From: Ceratopteris richardii
Lineage: Eukaryota; Streptophyta; Polypodiopsida; Polypodiales; Pteridaceae
Assembly (NCBI GenBank): GCA_020310875.1
Contig: CM035431.1
Coordinates: forward strand, 12,294,055-12,358,054
DNA length: 64,000 nt
Direction: 5' to 3'
In this document: positions 10,962 to 22,701 of the stretch, piece by piece
Position numbering within the stretch: position 1 is the stretch's first letter
Layout of the letters: each line of letters starts with the position of its first letter
Made by a program: the position numbers and the translations under genes
Notes under the pieces: generated by a model
Databases searched by the model: none
Seen by the model: only the letters and a program-made list of their open reading frames with translations
Told to the model about the DNA's origin: nothing

Positions 10962-11928
10962 CTAATTTGCTGTTTTTGCTTCAGTACGATTTTCTTGTTG
11001 TTGCTCTTGGGAAGATTGCACAGATGATTCATTCTGCATGGAAGTTGTGGTGTCGTGGAATGTTTCTTCTTCTTGCTTATCCTCTTCTTCGTTGCCCTCA
11101 TTGTTTCCTCCGGCAGATCCTTGTGCTTCGCTTTCAGAAGAGCTAATTCTTATTCTTTTTCTTCGAAATAGTTGTTTTAATTCTTCCTCGTCTTCTTCTT
11201 CGTCGTCCCACAGTTGTATTGACTCTTCGTGTCGCAGAACTGGTCCCCTGGGTGGTGGTTGCGCTACGAGTATGGCCGGAAAGAGAAATGAGATGATGTG
11301 AGGTAGTCTGGATCTCGGCGTACCTCCCTTGTTTACTTGTTTCATGATAGCTACGCATTCCTTGTGGATGCGGTGAAAGAAGAAAGAGGCGAAGTTCACT
11401 GGTTCTCGTGCGGCTAGTTCTATGGCGGAGTAGAAAGGGGGGGATATTCCATATGTGCGTTTTTGGAGATTGAGTATGGCTACTAAATATTGAAGGGCTG
11501 ATCGTTCGGGTTCTGGTCGGCAGAGGATTGCATACTCGTTAGACGAATGTCTGGGAAATAGTTCACTCATATGAGCAACTGTCAGGCTTGGGCCATTTTC
11601 TCGGCCTTGCGAAGGGAGTCTAAAAGCTTCTGTAAAGGCTTGCAATGTGATAAGTGTTCGGGAGGGTAAGGAAGTGAATAGCCCATCATTGCTCATTGGC
11701 GGATGTGTTGGCTATGGTGGAGATGATGTTGGCGAAGAATGGGTGGGACTCCACTGAATGCCAAGGCAGTTCAGCAAAGTTTGCCAACCCACATATGCGC
11801 AGGTACTCTCCTACCTCGGTAGGGAGACCGTCATGAAAAGCGGCGTAATTAGCCAAGGCTTCCATGGCGCACACGAAGACATAGAACACAGGTACATAGA
11901 GCATAGTGAAAACACAAAGCACAATCAC
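10962..11928 (-). pseudogene. Gypsy-1 downstream accessory region, upstream half
   Basis: Two minus-strand frames (11686-11928 and 10962-11696). The first opens with a hydrophobic run (IVLCVFTMLYVPVFYVFVC) and includes GLPTEVGEYLRICGLANF. The second has a globular-looking 160-residue part and then a very acidic stretch followed by RKRIR and a Gln-rich tail. Together with 9729-10925 they form about 2.2 kb of coding-like DNA between integrase and the 3' LTR. The function is unknown. The hydrophobic run could be membrane-seeking or chance, and the part is broken. Confidence 0.5.
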
Positions 11929-12255
11929 ATAAACACAATAGCGTTTTTCGGCGAATTAATAGCAGTAATAATCACGCGGCAGGGGGATGATAATTCTTAA
12001 CTTCGGTATGCATGCATGAAGAGGCTCGAAGGGGCAGGGCGGCTTTAGTCATGAATATTGTCTAAAACGCGGATATTTACAGACTTATATTATTAAGTAT
12101 GCAAAAATAAAAGAAGGAAAAGAAAAGGAAAGAAAAGCGAGCGCCAAACGACGCGGCCCACCAAAAAACATTTCAATGCGGGTTAGATGCGTGTTGGTAT
12201 GGCCGCAGCTTCGAACCGTTGATTACTTTCGGAAAAGGATTTCCGGTCAACGTAG

Positions 12256-13098
12256 TCAATCGAAAAGTTGTTGGGCCCACTTGTTCTGAAATCCGGTAAG
12301 GGCCATACCAGCGTAATTTGAATTTACCAGCAGACCGATTCGACTTTGCGTTATAAAAAAGGACAAGTTTCCCACCGTAAAGACTGGAGTTTTCAAGTGT
12401 CGATCATGCATTCGAGCCTGTCTTAGTTGTACTTCCTGCATAGTTAAAAATTTGTGCCATCGTTGTTTGTCTAACTCTCTGAGTGTATCCAACCGAAATG
12501 ACAGTGAGTCTTCCAGTAGTAGTTTTTGAGCGATTGCTACTCGTAAACTTGGTATAACTATCTCCATTGGTGCTATTGCTTCCAATCCATAAGTTAGTTT
12601 GAAAGGTGTTAATCCTGTTGTTACCTTGTATGTAGTTCGATATGCCCATAACACTGCAGGTAGCAGTTGATCCCATCTTTCCGGTGCTTCCATGATCAAT
12701 TTCCGAAGCATGTTCAGCAGAGATTTGTTTGTACTTTTGGCCAAACCATTAGCACGAGGATAATAGGGAGAACTAAACTTATGCATGACCTGGAATGACT
12801 GTGTAAGTGCCTTCATTAAATTGTTTACAAAATGAGTGCCTTGATCTGAAAAAAGTTCCAGTGGTAAACCAAAACGTGGAAAGATATCGGTTAGCAGGCA
12901 CTTTGCTACCGCAACAGCTATAGCAGACCGTAAAGCCCAGGCTTCTGCCCATCTGGTTGCATAGTCTGTACAGGTCAGTATGTAATGATTGTTACTGAAG
13001 ACTGCTGGAGGTGTAATCGGACCAATAAAATCTAGACCCCACTTCTGGAAAGGTTCCAATGGTAAGATGGGTTGCAGAGGGAAAAGATGATGTTGCAA
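12256..13098 (-). pseudogene. Gypsy-1 integrase
   Basis: Fragment with the Ty3/gypsy integrase core: KWGLDFIGPITPP near residue 15, then LFSDQGTHFVNN near residue 82 and a region like YYPRANGLAKSTN near residue 112, in DDE order. After it come WAYRTTYKVTTGLTPFKLTYG and the C-terminal part. The upstream zinc-binding module lies outside this frame in degraded form (13100-13200). In a live element this enzyme joins cDNA ends to chromosomal DNA; here it is a fossil. Confidence 0.85.
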
Positions 13099-13608
13099 GG
13101 GCTATCCAGACCTTTGACAAGTATCACATTGTTTGACAAACTGTGATACATCTCTGTACATAGTAGGCCACCAGAGACCACTTTGCCGAATTTTTCGGTG
13201 TGTTAAGTTTGCAGCAAAATGACCACCGGAAGGAGTTGAGTGAGCTAAAGTCATAACTGAGTTAACTTCATGTGGTGGAATACATCAAAGTAAAATTCCA
13301 GAATGATCCACATAGTATAATTCGCCAGCAATTAACCGAAATCAGCGACTAAAGACTGCAATTTTCCTGTGTACTGCCGTAGAAGTCTGAGATGGAAGAC
13401 ATCCATCAGTAAGAAAGGTCACGATCTGATCGTAATATGTAGATGGTATAGGTGGGTCTGTAATTTCATCATTTGTTGGTTCAGAGACATAAATTGTCGG
13501 AGTTGTGTCATCTATGCCCATCGGAGCTTCACCAGAATCTAAGCGGGAGAGGAAATCTGCTAAGGCATATGAGCTGCGTGGCCGATGAATGACTTCGTAG
13601 TCAAATTC

Positions 13609-13854
13609 CTATAAAAGTAGAACCCATCGTGCTAATCGACCACCTAGATGCTGTTGCGGAACTAGATAGACAAGTGCAGCATGATCTACATGAAATGTAA
13701 ATTTACGGCCCAACAAATAATGTCTGAATTTCTTGACAGAATATACTAGCCCTAGACATTCTCTTTCTGTTACAGAGTAATTCTTCTCGGCAGGGGCTAA
13801 TCTTCGACTTGCATAGTACACTGGTCTGAACCACTTATCAATTTGTTGCATCAA
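13609..13854 (-). pseudogene. Gypsy-1 RNase H fragment
   Basis: Has the blocks YYASRRLAPAEKNYSVTERECLGLVYSVKKFRHYL and FTFHVDHAAL typical of the RNase H that follows reverse transcriptase in Ty3/gypsy polyproteins. It lies between the reverse transcriptase and integrase fragments on the same strand. It is part of a broken element. Confidence 0.85.
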
Positions 13855-13998
13855 GACACTTCCTATTGCTATATCTGAAGCATCAACATATACATGAAAT
13901 GGGCGATCCCAGTCCGGCGGCTGTAAGATGGGAACTTGTGTTAATAAATTCTTTAAACGATCAAATGCTATCTGACATTCCTGGGTCCACTCAAATTG

Positions 13999-15450
13999 TC
14001 AAGGATTCTTGGTGATTAGCTTGTTCAGTGGTATTGCCAAATGAGCAAGCCACCATAGGTGTCGACCATGCCATCTTACTTGGCCCATGAAGCGCATGAC
14101 TTCCTTCGGTGTAGTGGGCACCGGGGCTTCTAATACTGCCGAAATTTTATCTGGATCTACTTGTATACCTTGTGCAGATATGATGTGACCAAGTAGCTTG
14201 CCACATGAAACCGCAAACATAGATTTGTTTGGGTTTAAACAGAGTCTGTATTCTCTGCATTTCTGAAAGCAGCACCGTAAATGGAATAGGTGAGCTATCA
14301 TCTTACCGAAAATTGAAAAATCGTCAAGGTAAACTTGCATAAAAGAGGTGAGATAAGGAGAAAATATTTCCTGCATACATCTTTGAAATGTACTTGGGGC
14401 ATTTCTCAATCCAAACCACATAACAGTACAAGCAAATACACCCCAGTTGGTAATGAAGGCAGTCTTTGGTATATCGTGTTCAGCCATTTTGACTTGATTA
14501 TATCCACTATACCCATCTAAAAATGAATACATTTCATGTCCTGCTACTCTATCAAGCATTGTGTCGAGAAAAAGGATCGGAAAAGGATTAGGCACTGTAG
14601 CTGCGTTTAGTTTCCGGTAATCTACACATATTTGTAATTGCTTATTCTTTCTTGGGACGATAACAATTGGTGAGATCCACTCAGCATGCTCTACTGGTAC
14701 AATGAATCCGACTTTAAGTAGCCTATCAAGTTTTGCCTTTAACTGTGATGCATAATTTGGATTCATCTGGTAGCCGGGTTGTTTGTTCGGTTTTGCTTCC
14801 GGCTTCAGCATGACTCTGTGCTGATAGATGTGCGGGTCCAATCCTTTCATATCTTTGTAATCCCATGCAAAGACGTCGGAGAATTCTCGGAGTAGCTGGA
14901 TTAAGCCTGCTTGAAATGTTTCCGGTAAGTTTTGCTTTATCTTCACAGGACACGGATGATCTTCATTGCCTAAATTATAAGTGATCAACTGATCTTCTGG
15001 GACATAAAATTGTCGAGGCTTCTCTGTATCGTCTGCTGGCTTAAAAAGTTGTTGCAGTTGAGCATCATCTATAACCGTAGTATCTTCCTTTTTATCTTCT
15101 TCTGTTACAGTCATTACCATACAAACTGCAGGGTTCCAATTATCTACAACAGATTGTAGATCAACAGTTCCTAGGGAGATCAAGTCAATATGGTTTTTCA
15201 GAAACTCTTCTTCTTCATCATCTGACAATCCATCTAGCATATGGATTGGTTCTGCCAAATACAGTCTAGCATGCAACTCGCAAGGTTGTATGACATCTAA
15301 TTTTACAATGTATTTACGATTTTTATCCTTGAAAGTGAGATCTTGTGCAGACCAATCCTGTATCACCTTAGCGTGCTTCAGCCAAGGTCGGCCGAAAAGG
15401 AGGTTGTAATCAAGAGTGGATTCCGGTAAATCCAGTATGACAAAGGTCAT
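13999..15450 (-). pseudogene. Gypsy-1 protease end and reverse transcriptase
   Basis: The 483-codon frame starts within the C-terminal part of the retropepsin (LDYNLLFGRPWLKH near residue 13). A variable acidic linker follows, then the reverse transcriptase from about residue 225: AEWISPIVIVPRKN, ICVDYRKLNAAT, YSFLDGYSGYNQV and the active-site block QVYLDDFSIFG near residue 385. The order and sequence are those of plant Ty3/gypsy. The rest of the protease lies on the other side of copia-A, near 22050. It is a fossil of a broken element. Confidence 0.88.
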
Positions 15451-15507
15451 TTTAAATGTTGTACCTTGTAAAGTGATTGGTACATTTCGTACAAGTCCAA
15501 TGGGATG

Positions 15508-16528
15508 TGATGGAGAGTGTTAACCTCCAAAAGAACAAGCTATCCTTGGTATTAGACCACCTCTAGACCAAGAATAACTTTAGACTCCACATAATTTTGG
15601 AAATCCACTATCACATTACCAAGAAAATTGATTGACTGTGAAGAAATCACTTCTCTGAAAAGTCTGCTGCAGATTAATCACTCATTGACTAATCAATCCT
15701 GTAAAGTTTTTAACAAAATTTTGCACAATGCTTTGCCTTAAGATTGTAAACCTTCTCCAACTTAAATCTCTGCAAATGATTCAATATACTCTGAGAAAGC
15801 ATATAAACAATTTACCTATGTGTAAAACACCTTCTCTGCAGTAGCCACTTTGACACCTGTAACTTCTTAGCTATAGTTCTCCCAATGTTGAACCCGTTTG
15901 ATCAAGATCTTTTAGCCATAGATGGCTTACCTTTCAACTTAGATTTTGAGCCCTCACTTGTGTAAAACTTTACACCATGCACTGAGCAATGTTCATTTCT
16001 CTGAACATGAAATCTGCACCAGTTTTGTCGACTCTCAGAACATTATCACATATGAATGTTCCTATGCAAAATTCTCTTAACCTGATTGACAATTAGACTC
16101 TCAAATTCTAGCCATAGATTGATTAACTATGGACTTAGATATGTTTAGAAGGATTCCTCAAAAGATTAACTACAGAAGTAGCAGACAGCAAAACATCGGG
16201 CGCAAGATTTTCTTGATTACTCAGAAAAGTTACAACTACATTGAAGAGATAACTTCAACTAACTTTCATGTGTCCAATGACACTTTCTACAACTCATTTT
16301 TCTCTTCCTATTCTCTCTTCTACATGCCCCGACTTTTTCCAAAACATTTATAGGCAAATATGTACAAACTTATGACTAATCAAAAGTGTGAGTAACCTAT
16401 ATCTGAACTAATGTACATATGTGTACATAGCTTTGGTCCTTCCTTCAAACTTCTGAATTTATTCTCTTCTTGATTTCTTGACTTCATTTCTTCATAAACC
16501 TTCAATTGATGATTGGCATGCACCAACA
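15508..16528 (-). repeat. Copia-A 3' LTR (left copy)
   Basis: 1021 bp; on the plus strand it starts TGATGGAGAG and ends GCACCAACA. A coding-strand TATA-like CTATAAATG lies near 16350. Short open frames within it, such as 16129-16353, recur in the other LTR and are not genes. Confidence 0.93.
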
Positions 16529-16543
16529 GCTCCCCCTCAATCA

Positions 16544-19072
16544 TTAATTGAGGTTTTTCTCTATCTTCTTAATACCTTCCATATCCTTGAACCTTTGTAG
16601 CTTTGGTCCATCTAGACTTTTTGTCATCATATCTGCAAGTTGATCTTTTGTAGAAGTATGCATAACTTCAATTTCCTTATCAATGACCTTCTCTCGCAGA
16701 AAATGATATTGTATTTCAATATGTTTAGTTCTAGCATGAAACACAGGATTAGCTGCCAAGTATAAAGAACTCATATTGTCTCCACAAATAATAGGAGTAC
16801 TTTGAATCACATCAAAAACCTTCATAAGTGTCTTTAGCCATATTACCTCCTTTGCAGCTTCCACCATACCTTTATATTTTGCTTCTGTAGATGATAAAAC
16901 AACTGTATGTTGCTTCTTAGAACACCATGAAATCAATTTGTCTCCTACATAGCACAAATATCCATGTGTTGATCTTCCATCATCCACATTACCTGCCCAA
17001 TCTACATCACTATATATCTTCACTCTTGTATCAGAGGTAAATCCATAGTACAACCCTTCTCTGAGTGTACCCTTGATGTACCTAAGTACTCTTTGTCCTG
17101 CAATCCAATGTTCCTTTCTAGGACAATGCATGAATTGTGAAAGCACACCAACTGCATATGACGAATCAGGCCTTGTCAATGTAGCATAAATCAAGCTACC
17201 AACCAAACTTTGATAGAGCTTCATGTCTCTGAATTCTTCTCCTCCAAATCTAGACAATTTATGGTTCACTTCCAATGGTGTAGGTGCAACCCTGCAATCT
17301 TCCATTTTAAATTTGGTTAGCAAATTTTTAAGATACCTTTCTTGGGTCACATATACTCCATGTTGAGTATATAAAATCTCCATTCCCAAGAAGAATGACA
17401 AGTTCCCCAAATCACTGATTTTGAACTCTTTCTCCATCTGCTTCTTGATCATTTGTATTCCTTTATCATCAGTTCCTGTAAGTATTATGTCATCAACATA
17501 AATACAAACATAAATGAATCCATCTTCACTTGCTTTGACTAGCAAGCTACTATCTGCCTTTGATGCTTGAAATCGAAGATCATTCAAGAACTTTACAAGC
17601 CTATAATTCCATGCCCTTGGGGCCTGCTTTAATCCATACAAAGCTCTCTTGAGCTTACACACATGATTTGGACTCACTTGATCTTTGAATCCATCTGGTT
17701 GCTCCATGTAAACTTCATCTGAAATGTAACCATTCAAAAAAGCATTTTTAACATCTAATTGAGATAGCTTCCAACCTTTACAAGCAGCAATTGCTATGAG
17801 AGTTCTGATGGTTGTCATCTTTGCCACAGGACTATAAGTCTCATCATAGTCCACTCCATATGTCTGTGCATACCCTTTCACAACAAGTCTGGCTTTGTAC
17901 CTAGACACACTTCCATCTGCAAATCTTTTTGTTTTGTAAACCCACTTACATCCAATAATTTTCTGGCTATTAGGTTTAGGAACCAGATCCCAAGTCTGAT
18001 TCTCTATCAATGCATCATACTCCTCTTGCATGGTTTCTTCCCAATTTCTCTTGCCTTTGGCTTCATCATATGTAGATGGATCTTCATCTACTTTTACCAA
18101 ATAAGCATAATCTTTAGTAGTCAAGAATGAGGTGTCATAGCTATACCTTGTAGGTTGACATTTGTGCCTAGATGACCTCCTAACTTCTGCACTTTTTGAA
18201 GTCTTTGGTTCATCACATTCTGGATCAAACCTTGGCCTCTCTTCAACTTCAACCTGTATTTCATTATTCTCATTTTCATCAAGTAATTCAATCTTTGCTT
18301 TACCTTTCCTTTGATCCATTACTTCTTCAACATCTGCATGTACATTATATTTACCTGCATACCAAGTACCTTGCTCATCAAATGTAACATCCTTGGATAC
18401 AAGGAATTGCTTTGTGGATGGACTCCACAACCTGTATCCCATTTGCTTATCATCATAACCAATGAATACATACTTTTCTGCCTTAGGCTCCAACTTATGC
18501 CTCAATTGAGATGGCACATATGCATATGCCAAACATCCAAATATTCTGCAATGATCCAAGGTAGGTCTCTCACCCCACCAAGCTTCATATGGTGTCATAC
18601 CTTGCAAAGTTTTACAAGGCAATCTATTGACCAAATAAGTAGCTGTATTTACAGCCTCTGCCCACAAATAATTTGGGAAATTCTTCTCTTTCATCATGGA
18701 CCTTGCAAACTCAACAAGAGTCCTATTTCTTCTTTCTGCTACCCCATTTTGTTGAGGAGAGTACCTGCAAGTAACTTCTCTCTTTATACCTGCATTCCAC
18801 AAGTAATCATTGAATTCATTTGAAAAATACTCTCCCCCTCCATTTGACCTTAGTCTCTTCAATTTTTGACCTGTAATTCTTTCTGCATATGCATGATAGT
18901 GTTTAAATGTATTAAACACTTCTGATTTTTCTTTAATCACATAAATTGTGATCCATCTGGTAGCATCATCAACATATATGACATAATATCTTGAACCATT
19001 TATACTAAAGTCCTTTGAAGGACCCCACACATCTGTATGCACCAACTCGTCTTTCTGAATACATAAACCCAT
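16544..19072 (-). pseudogene. Copia-A pol: integrase, reverse transcriptase, RNase H
   Basis: The 842-codon frame begins at the integrase core (HTDVWGPSKDF) and continues through LRSNGGGEYF and NGVAERRNRT (DDE residues), then TWDLVPKPNSQKIIGCKWVYK, QLDVKNAFLNG and the reverse transcriptase active site YVDDIILTG. RNase H follows, with SDVDWAGN, SSTEAKY and a HIEIQYHFLRE block. This order, with integrase before reverse transcriptase, defines Ty1/copia. It overlaps the gag-side frame in another register, so the element is broken at about that point. Confidence 0.9.
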
Positions 19073-20699
19073 GCTTGGAATAGGATTGCTTATGAGCCTT
19101 ACCTAATTGACATGCCTCACATTTGTATGTCATGTGTTGACCTACAATGTTAGGCAACCCAAGCACTGAATCATTATTAATCATGTCTTTGATACCTCTT
19201 TCATTGAAGTGTCCAAGTCTTTTGTGCCAAAGATCCAATTCTGACACCTTCTGCTCTCCATATGTGAACATAGCATGTCCAACATTTCCTTGTACCTTCA
19301 ATGTGAAGAGCCTTCCTTCTTTCTTTCCTGTAACAACCTGTTTATACCCTTGACTAGGGTCTTCAACATAGACTCCATCATTGGTGAATCTTACCTCATA
19401 TCCTTTTTCCACAATTTGACCTACACTGATCAAATTCTTTGGAATTGTGGGAACATAAAGAACCTTACTCAGAAGAATGCTCCCATCTTTAGCCTTGACT
19501 GAACCAATTGACTTTACCTTATGCTTTGTATTATCACTTGTCTGAACTGTGTGGTCAATTGCATTATGATCTAGATCAGTCATCAAAGCAATATTTCCAC
19601 TTAAATGATTACTACATCCTGAATCAATGTAGAACACTCTCATGTCCTCATGTGAGGTTTCATATGTTGCATTCATAATGAGAGTCGAATCCTCCTTCTG
19701 ATCTGATGCATAGTTGTAGTAGGTGTTATTATAGGATTGATTTTGGAAGCTTCTTCCTCCACCTCTTCCAAAAGAATTCCTACCACCTCTACCTCTGAAG
19801 TTTCCTCTCTGAAATCTACCACCTCTTGCTCTTTGATTAAAGTTCTGATAATTACCATTGTTCTGATTATTGTGCCAACAATCATGAGATAGATGATTGG
19901 TCTTACCACATATCCAACAAGCTCTTGCATTATCTTTGTTGTTTCTGCCTCTTCCTCTACTTCTGCCATTTCCTTTTCCTCTTATGAAATTTGCTTGGTT
20001 TGAAGTACCTTCTTCTTCACCTGATTGTTGCTTTCCTTTGTTAGCTTTCTTCTTGTCTTTAGAGTACGTTGCATGACCTGCACTCTTATCAAAATCTCCT
20101 TTGATATCATTCTCAAAAGTTAGCATATGACCTAACAATTGATTCAAATCAGGAGTGAAGTGATCTAATGAAAGTTCTGTAGATAAAATAAAAGGCTTCC
20201 ACTTCTCATCTCCTCTTAGTCCTCTGAGAATTTGTCTTACCAATTTATCTTCTTCAATATCTTCATCCACTGCACCTAAAGAATCTGCAATGTCCTTCAT
20301 CTTTGTCATATAATCAGAGATTGATTGTGAGGCCTTCTTTTTGAAAGTAGTAAATTCTGCCCATAGTGAAGCCTTCCTTGATTTGGTTGTGTTTTGGAAA
20401 TGCTCTTCCAAAGCATTCCAAATGTCACATGCACTTTCTAGTCCTCTAATGTAAGGAAGCAAATAGTCATTGACTACCATGTAGATTATGCTCCTTGCTT
20501 GAGCATCCTTCTTCATCCAATTCTTTAGATCTGACAATTCTTCCCTAGTTGGAACACTAGGATCTCTGAACTGAGGCTTCTCTTCTTCACCTGTAATGTA
20601 TGCTATCAAATCTTTGCTCATCAGATGAGCTTCCATTCTCATAGACCAAGTTGGATAGTTCTCTCTATCCAATTTTTCAATTTGGAGACTATCTCCCAT
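19005..20699 (-). pseudogene. Copia-A gag, protease and integrase N-terminus
   Basis: The 564-codon frame starts MGDSLQIEKLDRENYPTWSMRM, the gag start shared with C, D and F. The gag helical region is followed by Arg/Gly-rich stretches and a CCHC knuckle CWICGKTNHLSHDC near residue 265. The protease active site FYIDSGCSNHLSG is near residue 360. The HHCC integrase N-terminal block is LWHKRLGHFNERG with CEACQLGKAH near residue 535. It is part of a broken element. Confidence 0.9.
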
Positions 20700-20921
20700 C
20701 CTTGCTTCACCTGTAGTCTCAAAGCTTTAGACTTTACAAGAAATAAATGTACCTTACCTTCGAGTGTTGCTTCTTCTGATCCTTTTGATAATCTTTGCGT
20801 GTCTCCCTTCAATCTTTCTTCACACTTTATCCTTCTGAACCTTCGAGATGTAGAATTTGTATATCTGCAGCAGTCGGAGTCTTCCTTTCCTTAATTTTGA
20901 CACAACCTGCTCTGATACTAC

Positions 20922-21954
20922 TGATGGAGAGTGTTAACCTCCAAAAGAACAAGCTATCCTTGGTATTAGACCACCTCTAGACCAAGAATAACTTTAGACT
21001 CCACATAATTTTGGAAATCCACTATCACATTACCAAGAAAATTGATTGACTGTGAAGAAATCACTTCTCTGAAAAGTCTGTTGTAGATTAATCACTCATT
21101 GACTAATCAATCCTGTAAATTTTTTAACAAAATTTTGCACAATGCTTCGCTTAAGATTGCGCACCTTCTCCAACTTAAATCTCTGCAAATGATTCAGTAT
21201 ACTCTGAGAAATCATATAAACAATTTACCTATGTGTAAAAACACCTTCTCTGCAGTAGCGACTTTGACACCTGTAACTTCTTAGCTATAGTTCTCCCAAT
21301 GTTGAACCCGTTTGATCAAGATCTTTTAGCCATAGATGGCTTACCTTTCAACTTAGATTTTGAGCCCTCGCTTGTGTAAAACTTTACACCATGCACTGAG
21401 CAATGTTCATTTCTCTGAACATGAAATCTGCGCCAGTTTTGTCGACTCTCAGAACATTATCACATATGAGTGTTCCTATGCAAAATTCTCTTAACCTGAT
21501 GACAATTAGACTCTCAAATTCTAGCCATAGATTGATTAACTATGGACTTAGATATGTTGAGAAGGATTCCTCAAAAGATTAACTACAGAAGTAGCAGACA
21601 ACAAAACATCGGGCGCAAGATTTTCTTGATTACTCAGAAAAGTTACAACTACATTGAAGAGATAACTTCAACTAACTTTCATGTGTCCAATGACACTTTC
21701 TACAACTCATTTTTCTCTTCCTATTTTCTCTTCTACATGCCCCGACTTTTTCCAAAACATTTATAGGCAAATATGTACAAACTTATGACTAATCAAAAGT
21801 GTGAGTAACCTATATCTGAACTAATGTACATATGTGTACATAGCTTTGGATTTCTGAGTATGTCCTTCCTTCAAACTTTTGAATTTATTCTCTTCTTGAT
21901 TTCTTGACTTCATTTCTTCATAAACCTTCAATTGATGATTGGCATGCACCAACA
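20922..21954 (-). repeat. Copia-A 5' LTR (right copy)
   Basis: 1033 bp, matching 15508-16528 apart from scattered differences and a short extra segment near 21850. The adjoining coding-strand primer site (20909-20920) pairs with initiator Met tRNA except at one position. Confidence 0.93.
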
Positions 21955-21959
21955 GGATG

Positions 21960-22701
21960 GACTCTTGATTGGTCGGCCATTCTGACAAAAAACTGAACTA
22001 GTTCGATTTCGGTCCACCCTAACCTTTTACACAGTGCAGCAGTAGCAATGTTGACTCCAGATCCTCCATCAATTAATACCTATGTGATTTTATGATTCTT
22101 ATACCATACCGTAATTAAAGGAACTGAGTGATCCACCGTAGAATCAGGTTCTGGTTGTACTGTCGCTGTCGTCGGAATGCAGGAAGGCACAGGACTGAAC
22201 TGTTGTTGAAATTGATGTCGAACTCCCAGTACTAGTGCAAGTAATTGGCCCAAAGGAAGAGTGATGGATGCTTTAGATAAAATTTCCCAAGCCTTTTGTG
22301 ATTGGATTGTTTCCACAGATTCTGAAGATGATGCGCCTGCTAAAGATGATGTGTCTACCACTGAGGAGGTGCCTGCTGCTGTTGATATACCTGCTGCTGA
22401 TAATGTGCCTACTGCTGAATTGGAATCCTGTTGTTGTGTTCCTTCTTCGGTTAACGGAGTCTAGGTTACCGGAATAGGATCTGGGAAGACTGGAGGTTCT
22501 GCGGTGGTCCATTGACTAGCCTTGTTGTACATCCTTTGTTGTTCGCGTATACCTGGTTCAAATAATTCTGCTGCAGGCTGGAGTTGTTTACCGGAACAGG
22601 TCTGAATTACTGCAGCTTGTGTTTCCACTAGTGTGATTTGTACCATATTAGCCATTGGATTTTGTCGTTCCTTCTTCCTCTGATCATATTCAGTTGCATC
22701 C
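21960..22701 (-). pseudogene. Gypsy-1 gag-protease linker and protease active-site region
   Basis: On the minus strand, near 22040-22075, the sequence reads VLIDGGSGVNIAT, the DGG form of the retropepsin active site common in plant gypsy elements. Upstream of it is low-complexity linker coding in several short frames. Copia-A entered immediately downstream of this motif, so the protease is divided by that insertion. Confidence 0.65.

Larger units (their letters stand above)
15508..21954 (-). mobile_element. Copia-A: Ty1/copia LTR retrotransposon inside gypsy-1, broken
   Basis: Bounded by direct LTRs (15508-16528 and 20922-21954) and an exact target duplication GGATG (15503-15507 and 21955-21959). 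The coding strand is minus: gag, protease, integrase, reverse transcriptase, RNase H. The primer site at 20909-20920 is the initiator-Met-tRNA type with one difference. The polypurine tract sits at 16529-16545 (plus strand gctccccctcaatcatt). About one main break is visible in the coding region. The LTRs differ at some 18 places by eye, including one 13-14 bp indel, so it is younger than its host gypsy-1. It belongs to the same subfamily as C, D and F. Confidence 0.95.

Noticed and set aside
10764-11301. Plus-strand frames of 60-87 codons opposite the gypsy-1 accessory region
   Set aside because: Low-complexity antisense of Glu/Gln/Ser-rich coding on the minus strand.
16129-16353. A 74-codon plus-strand frame recurring at 21542-21766
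   Set aside because: It lies inside the two copia-A LTRs, so the near-identity reflects LTR duplication, not a conserved gene.
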